From assembly GCA_020161015.1 (NCBI GenBank), contig JAIUOT010000055.1:62001-126000 (forward strand): 64,000 bases of DNA, read 5' to 3'. Both the position numbers and the translations under genes were made by a program. Under the pieces are notes generated by a model, which saw nothing but the letters and a program-made list of their open reading frames with translations, searched no databases and was not told where the DNA came from. This DNA is from Actinomycetota bacterium (GTDB lineage Bacteria > Actinomycetota > Actinomycetes > Propionibacteriales > Propionibacteriaceae). Shown here one piece after another: positions 1-8,236 of the stretch. How positions within the stretch are numbered: the first letter of the stretch is position 1; each line of letters opens with the position of its first letter.

Positions 1-156
1 ATCCAGGCCGTCCGCGGCGTCGCCGATGCGGTTCAGGTAGACGGCCAGCAGGGCAGCGCCGCCCACGGAGATCGCCACCACGCCGATGAGGACGCCGATC
101 GCCAACCGCTCGACGAGACGACGCCCGGTCGTCCCGTTGTCGGTCATCGGATCCAT
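1..156 (-). CDS. N-terminal fragment of a membrane-anchored protein
   Basis: The first 52 codons of a leftward gene whose remainder lies outside the window. The start could be the ATG at 156 or the in-frame ATG at 147. The fragment has a short polar N-terminus with paired arginines, one strongly hydrophobic helix (about residues 18-41) and then a polar stretch, so it is a type II membrane protein with its bulk outside the cytoplasm. The YLNRI segment just after the helix recalls LytR-CpsA-Psr proteins, but too little is visible to name a family. Confidence 0.65.
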   Translation of the reverse strand, partial: MDPMTDNGTTGRRLVERLAIGVLIGVVAISVGGAALLAVYLNRIGDAADGLD

Positions 157-229
157 CCCACCCCCTCACTCGGCGGGTCCCAGCCTAGGAGCCCCGGGCA
201 ACCGCCCGTGGCCGTACTAGCCTGAGCAG

Positions 230-640
230 ATGGCGGACGAGAGCCGACGACAGGCGGACGCGCGCCGCAGGCACGAGCTGGCGCAGGCGCAGGCCAACGC
301 AGAGGCGCAGGCGGCCCAGGTGAAACTGGACGGGTTCCTGCGCCGGCTTGAGGAAGCCGGCGCGACACCCGAGCCGCTCCAGGCCACGCTGCTGAGCGGC
401 CAGCGGGTGAAGACCGGCCTGGTGGGCTGGTACCTCAACCGCGCGCGCACCCTCGCGGTGGCGCCCGACGGCCGCTACTTCCAGCTGGTGACCGCCGGCT
501 CGACCTTCGCACGCTTCACGGGCGTGACGCCGTCCCCCATCCCGCCCACGCTCGTGATCGGGCGCGGCGGGCGGGACGGCGAGACCGGCGACCTGGACGA
601 GTTCCTCGAGCGGGCGTTCGCCCACTACACCCAGGGCTGA
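230..640 (+). CDS. Small conserved hypothetical protein with N-terminal coiled coil
   Basis: A 136-residue soluble protein. Residues 1-45 are rich in Ala, Gln, Arg and Glu and should form a helix or coiled coil. The remainder is a compact domain with a GWYLNR segment and an acidic end (DLDEFLERAF). I do not recognise a named function. The start is supported by a TAGCCT hexamer at 218-223 exactly six bases before the ATG and by the lack of a Shine-Dalgarno sequence, suggesting a leaderless transcript. The gene is divergent from the membrane protein at the left edge. Confidence 0.75.
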   Translation: MADESRRQADARRRHELAQAQANAEAQAAQVKLDGFLRRLEEAGATPEPLQATLLSGQRVKTGLVGWYLNRARTLAVAPDGRYFQLVTAGSTFARFTGVTPSPIPPTLVIGRGGRDGETGDLDEFLERAFAHYTQG

Positions 641-646
641 GCAGGG

Positions 647-722
647 GTCCCGCACCTCGGGACGGCCGTCCGGGTCCCGGAATGGCACCAGGGGGCCGCT
701 GGATATCCGAGCGTCCCCCTGG
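647..722 (+). terminator. Possible terminator hairpins after the 136-residue gene
   Basis: Two inverted repeats follow the stop codon: GTCCCG/CGGGAC (647-652 with 658-663, 5-base loop) and CCAGGGGG/CCCCCTGG (688-695 with 715-722, 19-base loop). Neither has a T tract, which is common for high-GC actinobacterial terminators. The function is inferred. Confidence 0.4.
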
Positions 723-760
723 GCGATCATGAATGGCGGAGATCGGGCCGCCGGCCCCGA

Positions 761-776
761 ATGAGTACGTTCTCAT
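761..776. promoter_or_regulatory. Operator-like imperfect palindrome
   Basis: ATGAGTACGTTCTCAT is palindromic at 14 of 16 positions and sits in an otherwise gene-free interval upstream of the sigma-like gene at 925. It looks like a repressor site. The binding protein is unknown. Confidence 0.3.
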
Positions 777-889
777 GATAAGGCCGATCGAACGTTTCAA
801 ACAGCCTCCACGGCCGTTGTCACCCAATCGTTAGCGAACGTGCACATCCGCGCCTGCGCAGGCGACAACGTTGCACCCCTCCCGGGCAA

Positions 890-914
890 CACCCCGGGCA
901 ACACCCGCCCGGCA
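890..914 (+). repeat. Short direct repeat before the sigma-like gene
   Basis: The unit CCCCGGGCAACA occurs twice in tandem (last base of the first unit shared or varied), followed by a related CCCGCCCGGCA. It lies just ahead of the start at 925 and could affect translation or be a chance GC-rich duplication. Confidence 0.4.
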
Positions 915-924
915 GGCTGCCCCC

Positions 925-1569
925 ATGAGCGGACGGCAGGCGCTGGCGGCACTGAACGAGGAGTGGCGCGCGGTGCGCGCGGAGGACGCGACGTCATGGG
1001 CGGCTCGCGAGCCGGCGCTCACCGGCGCCAGGGACCTGGCGGACGTGCTCGCCCTCGTCCGCGAGCGGCCCGACGAGGTCCTCGGCGCCCTGCTCCGGCT
1101 GGGGGCGGCCGGCGACCCGCGGGCACACCGGGTGGTGTTCCAGGCCATGCTCGGCAAGGTCGTGCTGGTGTGCTCGCGACGTCCCGGAACGCTCACCGAG
1201 GGGCTGTCCGAGCTCTGGTTGGCGATCGCGGAGTACCCGCTCGAGCGGCGTCCGCGGGCGATCGCGGTGAACCTCGCCTGGGCCGTGCACCGTCGGCTGC
1301 CCCGCCCCCTCCCCGCGCGTCCCTGGGGCGACCTCGACCCCGCCGGCGTTCCGCCCGATGGGCCGGACGCGGCGGCCACCCTCGGTGAGGCCCTGCGCCT
1401 GGGGCTGATCGACGAGCAGACCCACCGGACGCTGTGGACGGTGTACGTCGCGGGCCGCACGAGCGCAGAGGCTGCGGCGGTGCTGGGCACCACCCCCGAG
1501 TTGGTCCGCTGGCGGTGCTCGCGGGCCCTGCGCCGGCTGTCGACGCGGGCGGACCTGCTGTGCGCGTAG
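925..1569 (+). CDS. Sigma-70-like helix-turn-helix protein, degenerate
   Basis: A 214-residue protein. The C-terminal about 50 residues (DEQTHRTLWTVYVAGRTSAE onward) read like sigma-70 region 4, with a helix-turn-helix around AEAAAVLGTTPELVRWRCSRALRR. The middle (ELWLAIAEYPLERRP, then AVNLAWAVHRR) resembles ECF region 2 layout, but the usual DxAQDxxQ core is missing. It may be a diverged sigma factor or a regulator built on that scaffold. The ATG at 925 is preferred over an in-frame TTG at 871, whose extension is Pro/Arg-rich and overlaps a direct repeat. No anti-sigma gene is adjacent. Confidence 0.65.
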   Translation: MSGRQALAALNEEWRAVRAEDATSWAAREPALTGARDLADVLALVRERPDEVLGALLRLGAAGDPRAHRVVFQAMLGKVVLVCSRRPGTLTEGLSELWLAIAEYPLERRPRAIAVNLAWAVHRRLPRPLPARPWGDLDPAGVPPDGPDAAATLGEALRLGLIDEQTHRTLWTVYVAGRTSAEAAAVLGTTPELVRWRCSRALRRLSTRADLLCA

Positions 1570-1591
1570 CCGATCGGGGTATGTTCCGGGC

Positions 1592-2359
1592 ATGCCCACC
1601 GCACTCATCACCGGGGCGACCTCCGGCATCGGGGCCGCCTTCGCCCGCGCGCTCGCCGCCCGCGGGGACGACCTGGTGCTGGTCGCCCGGGACGCCACAC
1701 GCCTCGCGGCGACGGCAGCAGAGCTGACGGCGCGCCACGGGGTCGGGGTGGAGGTGCTGCCGGCCGACCTCTCGGTCCGCGGGGACGTGCTACGGGTGGC
1801 CGAACGGGTGGAGGACCCGTCCCGCCCGGTGGAGGTGCTCGTCAACAACGCCGGGTTCGGCCTCCACGCGGGGCTGCTCGACCGCGAGGTCGCCGAGCAC
1901 GAGAAGGCGCTCGACGTGATGTGCCTGGCGGTCCTCATCCTGGGCGGGGCGGCCGGACGGGCGATGCGCTCCCGTGGCCACGGGAGCATCATCAACGTGT
2001 CCTCGCTGGCCGCGTGGATCGCACAGGGCCACTACTCCGCGATCAAGGCGTGGGTGAAGACCTACTCCGAGGGCCTCGCCAACGAACTGCACGGCACCGG
2101 CGTCACGGTGACCGCGCTGTGCCCGGGGTGGGTGCGCACGGAATTCCACGAGCGCGCCGGGATGCGCACCTCGGCGATCCCCGACCGGGTGTGGGTGGAC
2201 GCCGACCGCTGCGTCCGCGAAGCCCTCGCCGACGTCGCCCGGGGACGGGTGATCTCCGTTCCCACCACGCGGTGGAAGGCGGCGCTCCTGCTCAGCCGGC
2301 TGGTGCCGAGGGCGGCTGTGCGCCGGGCGTCACGGATTCTCACCAGGAGCCGGCAGTAG
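1592..2359 (+). CDS. Short-chain dehydrogenase/reductase (SDR)
   Basis: A 255-residue classical SDR, a cytoplasmic NAD(P)-dependent oxidoreductase. It shows the nucleotide-binding TGATSGIG at residues 7-14, NNAG at 85-88, the serine region INVSS near 137-138 and the YxxxK pair at Tyr148/Lys152. The substrate cannot be told from the sequence; this size and the basic C-terminus occur in SDRs acting on lipid or fatty-acyl substrates, and the next gene is an acyltransferase. A TATGTT hexamer at 1580-1585, six bases before the ATG, suggests leaderless transcription. Confidence 0.9.
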   Translation: MPTALITGATSGIGAAFARALAARGDDLVLVARDATRLAATAAELTARHGVGVEVLPADLSVRGDVLRVAERVEDPSRPVEVLVNNAGFGLHAGLLDREVAEHEKALDVMCLAVLILGGAAGRAMRSRGHGSIINVSSLAAWIAQGHYSAIKAWVKTYSEGLANELHGTGVTVTALCPGWVRTEFHERAGMRTSAIPDRVWVDADRCVREALADVARGRVISVPTTRWKAALLLSRLVPRAAVRRASRILTRSRQ

Positions 2360-2415
2360 TGACCCCCGGCCCCATCGTGCGTCACAATGACGAGGTTCCC
2401 TTGGAGAGGATTCGG

Positions 2416-3348
2416 GTGAGTGAACCGAAGCTGAACAGGTACACGTCCGCCGCGCCGGGGACGGCGCGGTTCGTCGCGCAGCACCTGATCATGAAGCCGT
2501 ACATCTGGTCGGCGGTCACGGTGCACGAGCACGGCGTACGCAACCTGGAGGCGCTGAAGCCGCCGTTCGTGGTCATCGCCAACCACTCCAGCCACCTGGA
2601 CGCGCCGCTGATCTACGGCGCCCTGCCGCGCCGGCTGTCGAAGAACCTGGCCGCGGCGACCGCCGGCGACTACTTCTTCAGCAACTGGTACAAGGCGCTG
2701 CCGACCGCCCTCTTCTTCAACTCGTTCCCCGTCCAGCGGCAGGGCCACGCGAACCGCACCGGGCACCGCGGCCTCGCCGCGCGGCTGGTCAACGAGGGCG
2801 TGCCGATCCTGATCTTCCCCGAGGGCACCCGCTCGCGGACCGGGGCGATGGCGAACTTCACCCCCGGTGCGGCCGCGCTGAGCATCTCCCGCAACGTGCC
2901 CGTGCTGCCCATCGCCCTCGTCGGCGCCTACGCCGCGATGCCGTACGGCGCGAACGTCCCCGTGCCGGGACGCCCGCACGTGCACGTCGTCTTCGGCCGC
3001 CCGCTGCGCGCGGCCCCCGGCGAGATCGCCCACCAGTTCTCGGAGCGGCTGCACCGCTACGTCGTCGAGATGCACGACGCCACCGCGCGCGCCTACGGCA
3101 TGCCGACCCAGGCCGACTTCGCGCGCGCCGTCGCCCTGCGCTCTGCCGCGGCCCAGGCCGAGCGGGACGCCGCGTCCGCCGCCCGCGAGGTGCGCCCGCT
3201 GGAACCGCCGGCGCCCGTGGAGTTCCGGCCGCTCGAGCAGCCCGCCGGCGAGGTCACCCCGCTCGAGCCGCCCGAGGGCATGGACGTCCAGCCCCTCGAT
3301 CCCCCGGACCCGATCGAGTCATCGGTCGACGAGGCCGCCCGCCGCTGA
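2416..3348 (+). CDS. Lysophospholipid acyltransferase family protein (PlsC-like)
   Basis: A 310-residue protein with the acyltransferase HX4D motif (NHSSHLD, His57-Asp62) and the glycerophosphate-binding FPEGTRS at residues 134-140. It probably transfers an acyl group to a lysophospholipid or similar acceptor at the inner membrane face. The GTG at 2416 is preferred because GGAGAGGA lies five bases upstream; an in-frame GTG at 2377 would add 13 residues. The last about 60 residues form a Pro/Glu-rich tail with four degenerate copies of a PLEPP-like unit, which is not part of the catalytic fold. Confidence 0.88.
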   Translation: MSEPKLNRYTSAAPGTARFVAQHLIMKPYIWSAVTVHEHGVRNLEALKPPFVVIANHSSHLDAPLIYGALPRRLSKNLAAATAGDYFFSNWYKALPTALFFNSFPVQRQGHANRTGHRGLAARLVNEGVPILIFPEGTRSRTGAMANFTPGAAALSISRNVPVLPIALVGAYAAMPYGANVPVPGRPHVHVVFGRPLRAAPGEIAHQFSERLHRYVVEMHDATARAYGMPTQADFARAVALRSAAAQAERDAASAAREVRPLEPPAPVEFRPLEQPAGEVTPLEPPEGMDVQPLDPPDPIESSVDEAARR

Positions 3349-3414
3349 GCCGTCCCGCGCGGGTCGCCCACCTGCGGCCCGCCGTTGCGGCGGTGGCCGA
3401 CGCTCCTGCGGGCC

Positions 3415-5406
3415 TCAGGCGCCCGCGAGGACGGCGGCCAGGGTGGTGGTCCGGCGACGGGCGATCGCCACCGCACTCGCGGTGAGCGCGATCAGCAGCC
3501 AGCCGACGAGCGTCAGGGTCGAGATCGAGACGCCCGCCGAGCCGGTGAGGATGGCGCGGACCGCGTCCAGGGCCGGCGTGAGCGGCGAGAACGGACGCAG
3601 CGCGGCGAACACCGCGGGCGCCGCAGCCGTCAGCGCGGACGCGGTCGTCAGCACCGCGAACAGCACCGACAGCAGCCGTCCCAGCCCGCCCAGCCAGGCG
3701 ACGAGCGCGTGGTTGACCACCACGAACGTGGCGCCCGCGAGCAACAGCACGCCGGTGACCGCCAGCCACTCCTGCGGCGACATGTCGAGCCCGAACCGGG
3801 CGAGGGCGGCGACCAGCACCGCCTGCGCGCCCACCACGACCAGGCCCGGCAGGAGTGCGCGACCGATCAGCAGGGCCGTCGGCTCTGCGGAGTTGAGCAG
3901 CCCCGCGCCCACCGCCTTCACCATCGCGTAGGTGGCCAGTGCCCCCAGCCACAGGGCGAGCACCAGCACCAGGCTGATCCAGCCCACGTTCGGGTCGGCG
4001 AGCCCGCTGAGCGCACCGGTGTCGATCGGCGAGGCGACCACGGTGGACAGGTTCTCCCGGTCGGACGCCGAGTAGTGCGGCAGCTTGTCCTTGCCGTCGG
4101 CGATGCCGTCGGCCATCTCGCGCAGGCCGTCGGCGAGCTGGGTGCTGCCCGCGTGCGCGTCCACGAGGCCGGCGCCGAGCTGTTCCACGCCGGTGGCGAG
4201 CTGGTCGGCCCCGTCCGCGCTCTGCGCGATGCCGCTGACCAGCTTGGGCATCTGGTCGGCGAGGTCTCCGGTGCCCTTGGCGAGCTTGGTGCCGCCCTTG
4301 GTCAGCTGGGCGAGTTGCGCGGCGGTGTCCGGGTCGCTCGCCGCCGCCTCCAGCCCCTGCTGGAACTGGGTGACGCCCTGCGCGGCCGCCTGGCCGGCCG
4401 CGCCGACGCCCACGGCAGCACCGACGCTCGCGCCGGCGCTGCGCCCGCCCTCGAACGCCTGGCACATCGCGGCCTGGGTGGCCGCATCCGCCGAGAACGT
4501 CGGGCAGGGCACCTGCGCGGCGGCGGCCTGCTCTGCGGCGACCGTGGCGCCCTGCACGAGCTGGGCGTTCGCGGCGAGGTTCCCGAACTGGTCGGCCATC
4601 TGGCCGAGGTTCGCGATGATCGCCTGCTGGCCCTGCGCCGACTGGGCGACGAGCTGGTCGACGCCGTCGACGTAGTCGGCCACGCCGTTGGCGAGCTTGC
4701 GGATGTCCTTGGGCAGGGTCGCGGTCTGGGTCCTCATGGTGCCCAGGCCGTCGGCCAGCTGCCGGCTGCCGGTGCCCAGCTTCCCTGCCCCGTCCGCGGC
4801 CTGGCCGACACCGTCGGCGAGTTGCGCGGCGCCGTCGGCGAGCTGGTCCGACCCGTCGGCGAGGGTGACGAACTGCTTGCCGAGGTCGTTGAAGCCGATG
4901 TAGATCTGGTCGAGGTAGCTCTCGGTGAGGGTGGAGTTGAGCATGGCGGCGGCCTCGCTGGCGACCAGGCGTCCCAGCGTGGCGTCGGCGACGCCGGCGA
5001 CCGGGGAGGTGGTCACCTCGATCGTCGCCTGCTCCGCCTCGTCCGCGTCCTTCGAGAACGACGTGGCCGCTGCGGAGAAGTTCTCCGGGATCACCACCAT
5101 CGCGGCGTAGCTGCCGGTCGCGATGCCGGCCTGGGCGTTCTCCTCGCTGTCGAGCACCCAGGTGAGGTTCTCCGTGCGCTGGGAGTCGACGAGGTTCGCG
5201 GTGAGCTGGCGCCCCAGCGGCGTGTACTGGCCGTCGATGGTGACCGGCTCGTCGAGGTTCACCACGGCGGCCTTGACGGTGTGCAGCCGGTCGCCGGCGT
5301 TCACCCCGGCGAACAGGAAGCCGCCGGCCACGAGCAGCGGCACCAGCACCAGCCCGGCGAGGGTGTACCAGCGCGCGGGCCGCGAGTTCAGCTGTTCGAC
5401 GTTCAT
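3415..5406 (-). CDS. YhgE/Pip domain membrane protein
   Basis: A 663-residue protein with one N-terminal membrane helix (about residues 14-34), a long extracytoplasmic region and about five C-terminal helices, the layout of YhgE/Pip (phage infection protein) proteins whose C-terminus is ABC-2 permease-like. The external region carries many LADG-type heptads (QLADGAAQLADGVGQ), predicted to form a long coiled coil. It starts in an ATGA overlap with the MMPL gene (5403-5406), so the two are translationally coupled. Related EsaA proteins serve type VII secretion, but no other secretion gene is present here. Export of a lipid, peptide or protein is inferred. Confidence 0.88.
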   Translation of the reverse strand: MNVEQLNSRPARWYTLAGLVLVPLLVAGGFLFAGVNAGDRLHTVKAAVVNLDEPVTIDGQYTPLGRQLTANLVDSQRTENLTWVLDSEENAQAGIATGSYAAMVVIPENFSAAATSFSKDADEAEQATIEVTTSPVAGVADATLGRLVASEAAAMLNSTLTESYLDQIYIGFNDLGKQFVTLADGSDQLADGAAQLADGVGQAADGAGKLGTGSRQLADGLGTMRTQTATLPKDIRKLANGVADYVDGVDQLVAQSAQGQQAIIANLGQMADQFGNLAANAQLVQGATVAAEQAAAAQVPCPTFSADAATQAAMCQAFEGGRSAGASVGAAVGVGAAGQAAAQGVTQFQQGLEAAASDPDTAAQLAQLTKGGTKLAKGTGDLADQMPKLVSGIAQSADGADQLATGVEQLGAGLVDAHAGSTQLADGLREMADGIADGKDKLPHYSASDRENLSTVVASPIDTGALSGLADPNVGWISLVLVLALWLGALATYAMVKAVGAGLLNSAEPTALLIGRALLPGLVVVGAQAVLVAALARFGLDMSPQEWLAVTGVLLLAGATFVVVNHALVAWLGGLGRLLSVLFAVLTTASALTAAAPAVFAALRPFSPLTPALDAVRAILTGSAGVSISTLTLVGWLLIALTASAVAIARRRTTTLAAVLAGA

Positions 5407-8141
5407 CGGGTCGCTCCTTCCAGGGCGTGGTGGGACGCCAGCCTCAGCACCCGGTGGGGTACCGGCAGCCGGGCCTCGAGATCGGAGCCGGGCATCGCGC
5501 CGAGCACCCAGGTCGTGGGTTCGGCGGCCTCGGCGGACGCGGCCAGTGCGCGGTGCAGCGAGCGGTCCTGGACGTCGGAGAGCTCGTCGGCGCTGTCGAC
5601 GCAGACCAGCCCGCCGGACCGGCCCTTCAGGACCCGCCCGAAGTGCGCGACCGACGGCCCCAGCAGCGGCGCCTGCGCGCGCAGCACGGGCGACTCCTCC
5701 GGCAGCACGTGGCCGAGCACCTTTAGGTTCCCGCCGGTCAGCTTCACGCGTCCGGCGATCGCCAGCACGAGGGCACGGCGCTGGGCGTGCTCGCCCTCGA
5801 TCACCAGGACCTCGCCGGGTTCGACGCGCACGGCGACGTCGGCGAACAGGGTCCGTCCGCCCACGACGGCGGTGAGTCCCTCGCCGACCACGGCAGCGGT
5901 GTCGCCGGGGACCGGCCAGTCGGCCAGGTGCACCTGGCGGGTCAACGACTCGCCCTCGATGTCGAGCACCGGCAACCGCTTGTCCAGCCAGGACGGCAGC
6001 CACCAGGCGTGGCGGCCGAGGAGCTTCATCACCGCGGGCACCAGCGTCATCCGCACGACGAACGCGTCCAGCGCCACGCCCACGGCCAGCGCGAAGGCGA
6101 TCGGCTTGATCGCGCCCTCGCCGTTCGGCACGAAGAAGGCGAACACGCTGAACATGATCAGGGCCGCCGCGACGACCACCTTGGCCGAGTGGACGAAGCC
6201 GTCCTCGACCGACCGCTCGGTGTTGCCGTGCACGAACTCCTCGCGCATCCGGGAGACGAGGAAGACCTCGTAGTCCATGGCCAGGCCGAACAGCAGGCCC
6301 ATCATGATGATCGGCAGGAAGCTGATCACCGGGCCGGCCTCCGGCAGGTTGATGACCTCCTTGAACCAGCCCTGGTTGAAGACCAGGGTGGTGGCGCCGA
6401 ACGCGCCCCCGACGCTGAGCAGGTAGCCGAGCGCGGCCTTCAGCGGCACCCACACCGACCGGAACACCATGGTCAGCAGCACCAGCGACAGCCCGACCAC
6501 GAAGATGCCGAACGGCAGCAGGGCGTCGCGCAGCCGGTTGGTGACGTCGATCTGGACCGCGGTGAAGCCGGTGATCGCTGTGTCGATGTCACAGGCCTCC
6601 TTCCAGTGGCCGTGGCGGTCGCGCAGGCGCTGCACCAGGTCGGCGGTGGCCGGGTCGTCCGGGCCGGTGGTGGGCACGATCTGCACCATGCCGGTGTCGG
6701 CGTTGCTGTTCGGCGTGGACGCGGCCACCATCTCCACCCCGGGCATGGCCTCGATGTCGGCCTTGAGGCAGTCCATGATGTCGAGCGGCTCGTCGGACTC
6801 CACGATCGAGCCGGTGACGATCAGCGGGCCGTTGTAGCCGACGCCGAAGATGCGGCTGATCTCGTCGAAGGTCTCGCGGTCCTGGGTGCCGGGCAGCGAC
6901 CGTCCCGAGGTCGGCAGCGCGAGGTAGAGGTCCTTGGTGGGCAGCGCGAGGGCGCCGAGGCCGACCAGGACGACGACGATGGTGACCACCGGCCACCGGG
7001 TGACCACCCCGACCCACCAGGCGGACGCGTTGAACCGCGGCGCGGCCGGCGTCGCGGGCGTGGCCGCGGTGGCCTCCGCCGGCGCATCCCCCGCGTCCAC
7101 TGGCGCGGCCTTCCGGCGCCGGCCCGGGCGCAGCCGCTCGCCGACGTAGCCCATCAGGGCGGGCAGCAGGGTGAGCGCGAGCAGCACCTCGACGGCCACG
7201 GTGACCGCGGCGAAGATGCCCATGACCGCCAGGAACGGCACCCCGGAGATGCTCAGGCCGACGAGGGCGATCACGACCGTGAGCCCGGCGAAGACCACCG
7301 CGGACCCGGCGGTGCCGATCGAGCGGGCGGCGGACTCCTCCACGTCCATGCCCTCGGCGAGCTGGTCGCGGTGGCGGGAGAGGATGAACAGCGCGTAGTC
7401 GATGCCGACGGCCAGCCCGAGCATGATCGCCAGGATCAGCGTGGTCGAGCTCACCTCGATCACCCCTGCGCCGACCTGGACGATCATCACGCCCGCCACG
7501 ACGCCGGCGATCGCCGTCGCGATGGGCAGCATGGAGGCGACGAAGGAGCCGAGGGTGACCAGCAGCACGACGAGCGCGACGACCAGGCCGAGGCCCTCGA
7601 CCACGCTCAGCCGCGGCAGGTGGATCGAGAACACCTCACCGCCGACGAGCACGCGGGACCCCGGGAGGCTGCCGTGCAGGCTCTGGGCGGTCTCGGTGAG
7701 TTCCTCGCGCTGGGCGTCGCTGAAGGTGGACGTGGTGCCCTGCACGCGGACGGTTGCCCGCCCGCTGCGGCCGTCCTCGCTGATCAGGCCGTCGATGTGC
7801 TCGTTGTAGGGGCCGATGACGCCGTTGACGTAGGGCAGGGCCTCGAGGTCCCGCGTCCACTGCTTCACCGCGGCCTTCACGTGCGGGTCATCCATCCGCG
7901 AGCCCTCCGGCGCGGTGATCAGCACGGTCGCCGTGGCGTCCGCCGCCTCGGGGAAGGTCACCCGCAGCTGGTCGAGCGCGATGGTCGACTCCGCGCCCGG
8001 GATCTTGAACGAGTCGTCGTACTTGCCACCGACGGTGGCCGCCAGCAGGCCGAGGAGGGCGAGCACGACGAGCCAGCCGGCCAGCACCCGGCCCCGACGG
8101 CGAAAGCTCGCCCGGCCGATCCGATACAGGAACGACGACAC
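5403..8141 (-). CDS. MMPL family transporter fused to degenerate ABC-ATPase-like domain
   Basis: A 912-residue RND/MMPL protein with two repeats of one helix, a large loop and five helices. After the last helix (PSWLDKRLPV) about 174 extra residues (739-912) follow the plan of an ABC ATPase: GRTLFADVAVRVEPGEVLVI, then a P-loop position, then AIAGRVKLTGGNLKVLGH. The P-loop itself reads EGEHAQRRAL (about residues 782-791) instead of GxxGxGK(S/T). A Walker-B-like LVCVDSADELSD remains. ATP hydrolysis by this domain is therefore unlikely. The GTG at 8141 is chosen because GGAGGA lies just upstream. Two palindromes in the promoter suggest control by the divergent TetR protein. Confidence 0.9.
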   Translation of the reverse strand: MSSFLYRIGRASFRRRGRVLAGWLVVLALLGLLAATVGGKYDDSFKIPGAESTIALDQLRVTFPEAADATATVLITAPEGSRMDDPHVKAAVKQWTRDLEALPYVNGVIGPYNEHIDGLISEDGRSGRATVRVQGTTSTFSDAQREELTETAQSLHGSLPGSRVLVGGEVFSIHLPRLSVVEGLGLVVALVVLLVTLGSFVASMLPIATAIAGVVAGVMIVQVGAGVIEVSSTTLILAIMLGLAVGIDYALFILSRHRDQLAEGMDVEESAARSIGTAGSAVVFAGLTVVIALVGLSISGVPFLAVMGIFAAVTVAVEVLLALTLLPALMGYVGERLRPGRRRKAAPVDAGDAPAEATAATPATPAAPRFNASAWWVGVVTRWPVVTIVVVLVGLGALALPTKDLYLALPTSGRSLPGTQDRETFDEISRIFGVGYNGPLIVTGSIVESDEPLDIMDCLKADIEAMPGVEMVAASTPNSNADTGMVQIVPTTGPDDPATADLVQRLRDRHGHWKEACDIDTAITGFTAVQIDVTNRLRDALLPFGIFVVGLSLVLLTMVFRSVWVPLKAALGYLLSVGGAFGATTLVFNQGWFKEVINLPEAGPVISFLPIIMMGLLFGLAMDYEVFLVSRMREEFVHGNTERSVEDGFVHSAKVVVAAALIMFSVFAFFVPNGEGAIKPIAFALAVGVALDAFVVRMTLVPAVMKLLGRHAWWLPSWLDKRLPVLDIEGESLTRQVHLADWPVPGDTAAVVGEGLTAVVGGRTLFADVAVRVEPGEVLVIEGEHAQRRALVLAIAGRVKLTGGNLKVLGHVLPEESPVLRAQAPLLGPSVAHFGRVLKGRSGGLVCVDSADELSDVQDRSLHRALAASAEAAEPTTWVLGAMPGSDLEARLPVPHRVLRLASHHALEGATR

Positions 8142-8167
8142 CCCAACTCCTCCTGTTGACGACGTGC

Positions 8168-8200
8168 GATACAGAACTGTATCCGATACAGTGATGTATC
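8168..8200. promoter_or_regulatory. Tandem TetR-type operators and divergent promoter
   Basis: Two 16-bp palindromes stand back to back: GATACAGAACTGTATC (8168-8183, perfect) and GATACAGTGATGTATC (8185-8200, outer arms perfect). Their centres are 17 bp apart. They fill the space between the MMPL gene and the divergent TetR gene and overlap a plausible leftward promoter (TTGGAT about 8197-8202, TACAGT-like -10), so binding would block both genes. The regulator assignment is inferred from position. Confidence 0.8.
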
Positions 8201-8236
8201 CAAACACGGCAGGACGCGACGAACGCGGAGGTGGGA

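Noticed and set aside
871..924. Upstream TTG start for the sigma-like gene
   Set aside because: The added 18 residues are Pro/Arg/Ala low complexity over a direct repeat; the ATG at 925 gives a normal start.
3385..6273. Long open frame on the plus strand opposite the YhgE/MMPL genes (962 codons)
   Set aside because: Its translation is extremely rich in His, Arg, Gln and Gly, the usual antisense shadow of high-GC genes. The minus-strand frames hold real family motifs.
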